The position numbers and the translations under genes were made by a program. A stretch of 11,588 nucleotides of DNA. It comes from an uncultured Actinomycetes bacterium. Lineage in GTDB: Bacteria > Actinomycetota > Actinomycetes > Nanopelagicales > Nanopelagicaceae. The notes under the pieces were generated by a model that was given only the letters and a program-made list of their open reading frames with translations, had not been told where the DNA came from and made no database searches. The stretch is taken from positions 1 to 11,588 of the forward strand of contig CAIUSQ010000072.1 in NCBI GenBank assembly GCA_903901905.1, in the 5' to 3' direction. Positions 6,469 to 11,588 of this stretch are shown piece by piece; the first letter of the stretch is position 1, and the number at the start of each line of letters is the position of its first letter.

Positions 6469-7755
6469 ATGAACGTTCCTGTTACTGCAACACTTCCAAA
6501 GCATGACATTGCAGATGCATCCTTAGCCGCTGCTGGTCGCAAGAAAATTGAATGGGCTGAGCGCAATATGCCAGTTCTTGCACAGATTCGTGAGCGCTTT
6601 GAAAAGTCACAACCATTTGCTGGGGTAAGAATTGCAGCATGTATGCACGTAACTACTGAGACAGCAAACTTGATGCGCGTACTCAAAGCAGGTGGAGCAG
6701 ATATTGCTCTTTGTGCATCAAATCCTTTGTCAACACAAGATGACACTGCAGCGGCCTTGGTCCACGAATATGGCATTAGCGTATTTGCACGTAACGCAGT
6801 TGATCGCGATGGTTACTACAAGCACATTAATGCTGCTCTAGACATTCAACCGCACCAAGTTTTTGATGATGGCTGCGACCTTGTAAACACACTTCATACA
6901 ACTCGCAAAGAATTAATTCCAAACATCGCTGGAGGTTGCGAAGAGACAACTACCGGAGTAATTCGCCTGAACCAAATGGCAAAAGATGGAGCGTTACAGT
7001 TTCCAATGATTGCTGTAAACGATACTGATACAAAACATATGTTTGATAATCGCTACGGAACAGGTCAATCAACCTTAGATGCCGTGTTTCGCGCTACTAA
7101 CTTTTTGCTAGCAGGAAGAATCGTTGTTGTAGCTGGTTTTGGCTATTGCGGAAAAGGTGTAGCAGAGCGAGCAAAAGGAATGGGCTCTGATGTAATTGTT
7201 ACTGAGATTGATCCAACAAAAGCATTAGATGCAATGATGCAAGGTTTCCGAGTAATGCCAATGGCAGATGCAGCAAAAATCGGTGACGTGTTCATTACCG
7301 TAACGGGCAACCGCGATGTTCTCCGTGACGAACACTTTGCAGTCATGAAGGATGGAGCTATCATGGCTAACTCGGGACACTTTGATATTGAAATTGACGT
7401 TGCTTGGCTTGAACAAAACTCAAAGCAAAAGAATGAAAAAATGCGTCACCAGACAGATGAATATGTACTCAAAGATGGACGACGTTTACTTCTACTTGCA
7501 GAAGGTCGCTTAGTTAACTTGGGAGCTGCAGAAGGTCACCCAGCATCTGTAATGGACATGTCATTTTCTGATCAAGCACTTACAGCCGAATACTTGGTTA
7601 AGGAAGCTAAAAATCTAAAGCCTGGTGTGCACGAAGTGCCTACTTACATCGACAAGGAAGTAGCAGCGCTTAAATTGATCAGTATGGGTGGACGAATTGA
7701 TGTGCTAACACCGGCTCAGGATATGTATTTGAATTCCTGGGAACACGGGAGCTAA
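6469..7755 (+). CDS. sahH: S-adenosylhomocysteine hydrolase (adenosylhomocysteinase), short archaeal/Thermotoga-like type
   Basis: This cytosolic NAD-dependent enzyme splits S-adenosylhomocysteine into adenosine and homocysteine, relieving product inhibition of methyltransferases. The 428 residues show the substrate motif H60-V-T62-T-E64, a KHMFDN catalytic region with K189, D193 and N194, the Rossmann loop GFGYCGKG at 223-230, and NSGH with H304. The C-terminus ends YLNSWEHGS, like enzymes of archaea, Thermotoga and Chloroflexi as I recall them. It lacks the KP-x-x-YRY tail whose Lys and Tyr reach into the NAD site of the neighbouring subunit in eukaryotic and most bacterial enzymes. It is also shorter than the roughly 490-residue mycobacterial form. 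Some relatives of this short type prefer S-inosylhomocysteine, so substrate preference is not settled. AAGGAGA is the strongest ribosome binding site in the window, and codon choice suggests high expression. The stop overlaps the mtrA start (TAATG). Confidence 0.93.
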   Translation: MNVPVTATLPKHDIADASLAAAGRKKIEWAERNMPVLAQIRERFEKSQPFAGVRIAACMHVTTETANLMRVLKAGGADIALCASNPLSTQDDTAAALVHEYGISVFARNAVDRDGYYKHINAALDIQPHQVFDDGCDLVNTLHTTRKELIPNIAGGCEETTTGVIRLNQMAKDGALQFPMIAVNDTDTKHMFDNRYGTGQSTLDAVFRATNFLLAGRIVVVAGFGYCGKGVAERAKGMGSDVIVTEIDPTKALDAMMQGFRVMPMADAAKIGDVFITVTGNRDVLRDEHFAVMKDGAIMANSGHFDIEIDVAWLEQNSKQKNEKMRHQTDEYVLKDGRRLLLLAEGRLVNLGAAEGHPASVMDMSFSDQALTAEYLVKEAKNLKPGVHEVPTYIDKEVAALKLISMGGRIDVLTPAQDMYLNSWEHGS

Positions 7756-8441
7756 TGACATTAGTAATGGTCGTCGATGACGACCATGATCTCGCAGAGA
7801 TGCTTGGCATCGTTTTAAACGATGCTGGCATCGATGTGGATTTAGTAAGCCGTGGCGATGAAGCGCTAGATGCATTTCGCAAAAAAACTCCAGATCTAAT
7901 TCTTCTCGATGTTATGTTGCCTGGAATCGATGGAGTTGAAGTTTGTAAATTAATACGCGCCGAATCTATGGTTCCAATCATCATGCTTACTGCAAAAGGT
8001 GAGACTGAAGACGTCGTCAGAGGTCTAGAAGCAGGGGCAGATGATTACATGGTCAAGCCTTTTCGTCATGCTTCTGAACTAGTTGCACGTGTTAGAACTC
8101 GTCTTAGACGAACAAACACAGATGTTTCAGGGATTATAACAATTGGTGATTTGAAAATTGATGTTCAAGCACATCAGCTATTGCGAAATGGAAAGCAAAT
8201 ACAGTTGACTCGCTTAGAGTTTGATTTGCTTGTTGCATTGGCCCGTGAGCCTGGTCGAGTTTTTTCCCGTGATGTCCTACTCAGCGAAGTATGGGGATAT
8301 GCGCAATCAACAGATACTCGTCTGGTTAATGTTCACATACAGAGGTTGCGATCAAAAATTGAGCGAGACCCAGAGAATCCAGAATTGGTAATCACAATCA
8401 GAGGTGTTGGCTACAAAGCAGGAGTTTTGGTCGGTTCTTAA
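7755..8441 (+). CDS. mtrA: Response regulator MtrA (OmpR/PhoB family)
   Basis: MtrA is the DNA-binding half of the MtrAB system, which in Actinobacteria controls cell wall hydrolases, division and osmotic response. The receiver domain (about 3-115) has the acidic pocket D8/D9, the phosphoacceptor D52 in LLDVMLPG, T79 and K101 in KPF. A winged-helix domain follows (about 130-226), with the segment DTRLVNVHIQRLRSKIERDP and the closing RGVGYKAG typical of MtrA. The 228-residue length is normal. The ATG shares one base with the sahH stop codon, and GGGAG (7747-7751) lies only 3 bases before it, so translation is probably coupled to sahH termination. tmk, which lies between these genes in mycobacteria, is missing here. 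No independent promoter is evident, so expression probably follows sahH. Confidence 0.96.
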   Translation: MTLVMVVDDDHDLAEMLGIVLNDAGIDVDLVSRGDEALDAFRKKTPDLILLDVMLPGIDGVEVCKLIRAESMVPIIMLTAKGETEDVVRGLEAGADDYMVKPFRHASELVARVRTRLRRTNTDVSGIITIGDLKIDVQAHQLLRNGKQIQLTRLEFDLLVALAREPGRVFSRDVLLSEVWGYAQSTDTRLVNVHIQRLRSKIERDPENPELVITIRGVGYKAGVLVGS

Positions 8442-8443
8442 TT

Positions 8444-9994
8444 ATGAATCGTTTAATTTGGAAGATTCGTAACTCACTTGCTTTTAAGGTGATTATTTTG
8501 ACAGCAACAATATCTTTAGGAGTTGTTTGGGTTACAGGTTCGGCTCTCAACTCTCGGCTTACAGATGGAATTAGACAGGTAAATTTAAATTCAGCGTTCA
8601 TTGAGGCACGTTCGACAATTTATACAGCACAGTACCGGCTACTGTTTGCAGAAAATGAGAGTAACAAACAGATTAAAAAAATTATTGATGATGTTGTAAG
8701 TTCTGCAACAACATTTACCAGTAATGAAAACGCACGTGAGGTTGTTTTTCTTAGTAGCCCTGGAAGGAAATCCTCTAAAAACTATGAGATAGCTTCAAAT
8801 AATTTAGAACCATCAACGATTCCGAACTCTTTGCGGACAGAAGTTCAAGCCTCAGTAACTCCAATTTCCGCCTACACGCAGATGAAATATGCTGAAGGAC
8901 AAAGAATTCCTGGTGTAGCAGTTGGGCAAAAAATCACGATTCCAAGAGCCGGTAGTTATGAAATGTATCTAATCTTTTCTTTGGCAAGTGAGAAAGAGAC
9001 TTTAGATCTAATTGACAGGTTCTTATTGTTTGCTGGCATTCTATTGATGTTTTCAATCACATTGATCACTTGGCTTGTCGTACGACAGGTCCTTAAGCCA
9101 GTCCGTAACGCCGCACAAATTGCCACAGAGTTTACTGCTGGTGATTTTAGAAAACGTATGCAAGTTACATCTCAGGATGAAATATCAATATTAGGTCATG
9201 CGTTCAACGAGATGGCAGAATCAATTGAAAAACAGATTGCTAGACTTCAAAATCTCTCTCAGGTCCAGCAACGTTTTGTTTCAGATGTCTCTCACGAACT
9301 TCGTACTCCTCTAACTACACTTCGTATGGCATCAGAGGTAATCAACTCTTCAAAGATATCTTTTGACCCCACAGTTTCCCGCAGCGCAGAACTACTACTA
9401 GCTCAACTTGATCGATTTGAAAGATTGCTAGAGGATCTCTTAGAAGTTTCCCGCTTTGATGCAGAGGTTGCCCAACTTGAGATCGTTGACTTTGACATAG
9501 TCTTGTTAACCAAGCGCTGTGTAGAAGATTTGGCACTTGTGGCAAAGCAAAGAAAAACTGTTATCTATGTCAACTCTAAAGAGCCGATAATCTTGCTGCG
9601 GGCTGATATCCGCCGAGTTGAGCGCATTATGCGAAATCTCTTATCAAATGCCATTGATCATGCAGAGGAGATTCAAATAAATGTGAACATCCAAGCATCA
9701 GAACATGATGTAGCTGTTTCAGTCAGGGATTTTGGAGTTGGATTAGATGAAATCTCATTACTCAGAGTTTTTGACCGTTTCTGGCGCGCAGATCCATCCC
9801 GTGCACGAACTCGTGGAGGTACGGGTCTTGGACTTTCTATTGCACTAGAAGATGCGCGTCTGCACAATGGCGAACTCGAAGCTTGGGGACGACCTGGCAG
9901 AGGTGCACACTTTGTCTTAACTTTGCCGCGCAAAGAAAATCAATCAATTCGTACTCGCTTAATACCCTTGAAGCCAGAGGATTTCACTCCCTAA
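8444..9994 (+). CDS. mtrB: Sensor histidine kinase MtrB
   Basis: MtrB is the membrane kinase that phosphorylates MtrA. The 516-residue protein has a first membrane helix at about 13-35, an extracytoplasmic segment of about 155 residues, a second helix at about 193-217, a HAMP domain to about 270, and then the kinase core. H284 in SHELRTPL is the phosphorylated histidine. The N box contains N398 and N402, the G1 box is D429-F-G-V-G433, FDRFWR forms the F box, and GGTGLGLS near 458-465 is the G2 box. All catalytic parts are intact. It begins 2 bases after the mtrA stop with no clear ribosome binding site, consistent with coupled translation in an mtrAB operon. The gene for LpqB, the lipoprotein that acts with MtrB and normally lies immediately downstream, is absent. 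Confidence 0.96.
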   Translation: MNRLIWKIRNSLAFKVIILTATISLGVVWVTGSALNSRLTDGIRQVNLNSAFIEARSTIYTAQYRLLFAENESNKQIKKIIDDVVSSATTFTSNENAREVVFLSSPGRKSSKNYEIASNNLEPSTIPNSLRTEVQASVTPISAYTQMKYAEGQRIPGVAVGQKITIPRAGSYEMYLIFSLASEKETLDLIDRFLLFAGILLMFSITLITWLVVRQVLKPVRNAAQIATEFTAGDFRKRMQVTSQDEISILGHAFNEMAESIEKQIARLQNLSQVQQRFVSDVSHELRTPLTTLRMASEVINSSKISFDPTVSRSAELLLAQLDRFERLLEDLLEVSRFDAEVAQLEIVDFDIVLLTKRCVEDLALVAKQRKTVIYVNSKEPIILLRADIRRVERIMRNLLSNAIDHAEEIQINVNIQASEHDVAVSVRDFGVGLDEISLLRVFDRFWRADPSRARTRGGTGLGLSIALEDARLHNGELEAWGRPGRGAHFVLTLPRKENQSIRTRLIPLKPEDFTP

Positions 9995-10052
9995 TCTCCA
10001 CAGATTTAAGTTGCTTGACCACATTCTTATAAATTGTTGCAACACTTATTTA

Positions 10053-10685
10053 ATGCATACTGTTCAAGAGATTTCACAGTTGATATTTCCCACACGTTGT
10101 CTTGGTTGTAACAAGCTTTCACTAATCATCTGCCCCGATTGTTCAACGCAATGGGAAAAAAGTAAGTTTATAACTAGACAATCAGGTTTAACTGTTCACT
10201 CAACAATCTTGTATACACCGGTGGCAGCAAAAATTGTTGTGGCTGCCAAAGAAAATGGAACCTCTTCTGCAGATAAATTATTGATGGAAGCGATCATGTT
10301 CCAGCTCCAAAACCTAGATTTCAATCTCAATAACATCCGACTTGTTCCAATTCCTTCAAGCAAACGCTCTATTCGTAATAGAGGAAGAAGTTTTATAATC
10401 GATATAGTTCAACAAATTTCCCAACAAACAGGAATTCCCGTACTTGATTGTTTAAGTTTGACAGGAAAAACCATAGATCAGAGTCGACTTAATCGAAAGC
10501 AACGATTAGAAAACATGAAGGGCGCGATCTCAATGAAAGCTGTGGCCCGCGGAGAACTTTTACTCATCGATGATGTGATTACTACGGGAGCAACCTTAAA
10601 AGAGGCCGCGAGAGCGTTAAATTCGCAAGGATTTTACGCACAGATATCGGCGATTACCGCCTGTGTTGCACAACCTCTAAGATAG
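10053..10685 (+). CDS. comF: ComF-family phosphoribosyltransferase-like protein
   Basis: This protein of about 210 residues has the two hallmarks of ComF: an N-terminal zinc finger with C16, C19, C27 and C30 (C-x2-C and C-x2-C), and a type I phosphoribosyltransferase fold with the PRPP loop LLLIDDVITTGAT (D173, D174). ComF aids DNA uptake in competent bacteria, but in Actinobacteria the gene is kept in the mtrAB-secA neighbourhood and its role is unclear. A start at TTG 10011 in the same frame would add 14 residues. I prefer ATG 10053 because it places the first cysteine about 15 residues in, as in typical ComF proteins. Neither start has a recognisable ribosome binding site. TATAAA (10029-10034) is a possible -10 box for a short leader. 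No com pseudopilus genes are in the window. Confidence 0.88.
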   Translation: MHTVQEISQLIFPTRCLGCNKLSLIICPDCSTQWEKSKFITRQSGLTVHSTILYTPVAAKIVVAAKENGTSSADKLLMEAIMFQLQNLDFNLNNIRLVPIPSSKRSIRNRGRSFIIDIVQQISQQTGIPVLDCLSLTGKTIDQSRLNRKQRLENMKGAISMKAVARGELLLIDDVITTGATLKEAARALNSQGFYAQISAITACVAQPLR

Positions 10686-10770
10686 GGCCATAGATTGCAT
10701 AAGTATTTTGCAGTTGAGACATCAAGTGAATGCTTGTCGGATTAGTTTGAGGTACTGAAAGGTCATATCG
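10686..10770 (+). promoter_or_regulatory. comF-secA intergenic region with secA ribosome binding site
   Basis: The 85-base gap contains GAAAGG (10757-10762), a ribosome binding site 8 bases before the secA ATG. TATTTT (10704-10709) and TAGTTT (10743-10748) both fit the TAnnnT -10 pattern, but neither has a convincing -35 box, so the promoter position is uncertain. No terminator-like hairpin with a T-run is visible after comF. The hpf ribosome hibernation gene that usually sits here in Actinobacteria is absent, and the gap is too short to hold a remnant of useful size. Confidence 0.35.
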
Positions 10771-11588
10771 ATGCCAGCCTTTGTAGACAAGATTTTGCGT
10801 GCAGGTGAAGGACGTATCCTTCGCGAGTTAGGCAAAATCTCTGACTCTGTTAATGCTCAGGAATCGCGCTTTGTCGCAATGTCTGACGATGAGCTTCGAG
10901 GACAGACGGCAATCTTTCAAGATCGTTATTCAAAAGGTGAAACACTTGATGAGCTACTGCCTGAAGCTTTTGCAGTTGTACGCGAAGCAGCAAAACGAAC
11001 ACTTGGTCAGCGTCATTATGATGTTCAAATTATGGGTGGAGCAGCACTTCACAAAGGAAATATCGCAGAAATGCGTACTGGTGAAGGTAAAACACTAGTA
11101 GCTACACTTCCATCGTATTTAAACGCACTTGCAGGTCGTGGTGTTCACGTAGTTACTACGAATGATTATTTGGCAGAGCGCGATAGTGAGTGGATGGGTC
11201 GTGTTCATCGATTCCTTGGATTAAAAGTCGGGGTAATTCTTGCCAATATGTCGCCAGCCGAGCGGCGCGAGTCATATCTATCTGACATCACGTATGGAAC
11301 AAATAATGAGTTTGGTTTTGATTATCTTCGTGACAACATGGCTTGGTCGTTGCAGGAGTGCGTACAACGCGATCATTTCTTCGCTGTTGTTGATGAAGTT
11401 GACTCCATTTTAATTGACGAAGCTCGAACTCCTTTGATCATCAGTGGTCCTGCTGATAAAGCAACTAAATGGTACGTAGAGTTTGCAAATCTAGTCGGCA
11501 AGTTAACTCGAGATCTTCACTACGAAGTGGATGAGAAGAAAAAGACTGTTGGAATATTAGAAGAAGGCGTTACAAAAGTTGAAGAATT
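10771..11588 (+). CDS. secA: Preprotein translocase motor ATPase SecA, N-terminal part (3' end outside window)
   Basis: SecA drives unfolded preproteins through the SecYEG channel at the cytoplasmic membrane. The first 272 codons are present and open to the window end. They include the Walker A motif MRTGEGKT at residues 101-108 and Walker B with DEVD at 208-211, in positions nearly identical to those of Escherichia coli SecA. The typical [16 protein letters not shown] segment lies near 175-190, and the start of the preprotein-binding region follows the IISGP motif. The N-terminus ([13 protein letters not shown]) and synteny with mtrAB identify it as the housekeeping SecA1 rather than an accessory SecA2. 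The ATG is supported by GAAAGG 8 bases upstream. It provides the export route for the DUF5719 signal-peptide protein in this window. Confidence 0.97.
   Translation, partial: MPAFVDKILRAGEGRILRELGKISDSVNAQESRFVAMSDDELRGQTAIFQDRYSKGETLDELLPEAFAVVREAAKRTLGQRHYDVQIMGGAALHKGNIAEMRTGEGKTLVATLPSYLNALAGRGVHVVTTNDYLAERDSEWMGRVHRFLGLKVGVILANMSPAERRESYLSDITYGTNNEFGFDYLRDNMAWSLQECVQRDHFFAVVDEVDSILIDEARTPLIISGPADKATKWYVEFANLVGKLTRDLHYEVDEKKKTVGILEEGVTKVEE

Noticed and set aside
6465..6776. 103-codon reading frame on the minus strand opposite the start of sahH
   Set aside because: It lies entirely against a well-supported enzyme gene, shows no recognisable motif, and is explained by the codon bias of the sense strand.
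7679..7984. 101-codon minus-strand frame across the sahH-mtrA junction
   Set aside because: It is antisense to two conserved genes, low in complexity and rich in Ser and Arg; it looks like a shadow frame.
10011..10052. TTG start giving ComF 14 extra residues
   Set aside because: The extension has no ribosome binding site and no match to the usual ComF N-terminus; ATG at 10053 fits the family better, though this is not certain.
10853..11098. 81-codon plus-strand frame after comF
   Set aside because: It is out of frame within secA, whose N-terminal motifs are clear in another frame.

Overview
The window looks like a chromosomal segment from a low-GC, streamlined actinobacterium, most likely a freshwater acI / Nanopelagicales type. 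That placement is an inference. It rests on AT-rich codon use, very short intergenic gaps, and a gene order typical of Actinobacteria: whiB, glycosyltransferase, DUF5719, DUF3499, manB, sahH, mtrA, mtrB, comF, secA. All genes are on the + strand. No mobile element, CRISPR array, rRNA or tRNA gene is visible, and no stretch over 300 bases lacks a gene.

Layout. Positions 1-157 hold the C-terminus of a WhiB-family Fe-S regulator. A 62-base spacer with a perfect 19-bp tandem repeat follows. Next come a large GT2 glycosyltransferase fused to a multi-pass membrane region (220-3264) and, overlapping it by 4 bases, a secreted DUF5719 protein (3261-4571). A hairpin spans the end of that gene. It is followed by an apparently leaderless promoter for a small zinc-binding-type DUF3499 protein (4614-4979) and then a phosphomannomutase (4987-6342). 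A 126-base gap with promoter-like and hairpin signals precedes sahH (6469-7755). sahH overlaps mtrA (7755-8441) by one base, and mtrB follows after 2 bases (8444-9994). comF (about 10053-10685) and the 5' part of secA (10771 to the window end) complete the window.

Function. The left half is an envelope module: membrane-linked glycosyl transfer, a secreted accessory protein, and supply of mannose-1-phosphate for GDP-mannose. The middle couples the methyl cycle (removal of S-adenosylhomocysteine) to the MtrAB two-component system that governs cell wall and division in Actinobacteria. The right half carries a ComF phosphoribosyltransferase-like protein and the Sec motor ATPase.

Most of this is ordinary core actinobacterial gene content; I see no wholly new system. 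The points worth a second look are: an S-adenosylhomocysteine hydrolase whose C-terminus resembles the archaeal/Thermotoga type rather than the longer actinobacterial one; the absence of lpqB after mtrB and of hpf before secA; the tandem-repeat spacer that supplies the glycosyltransferase ribosome binding site; a likely leaderless start at DUF3499; and a possible hairpin that sequesters the sahH ribosome binding site.
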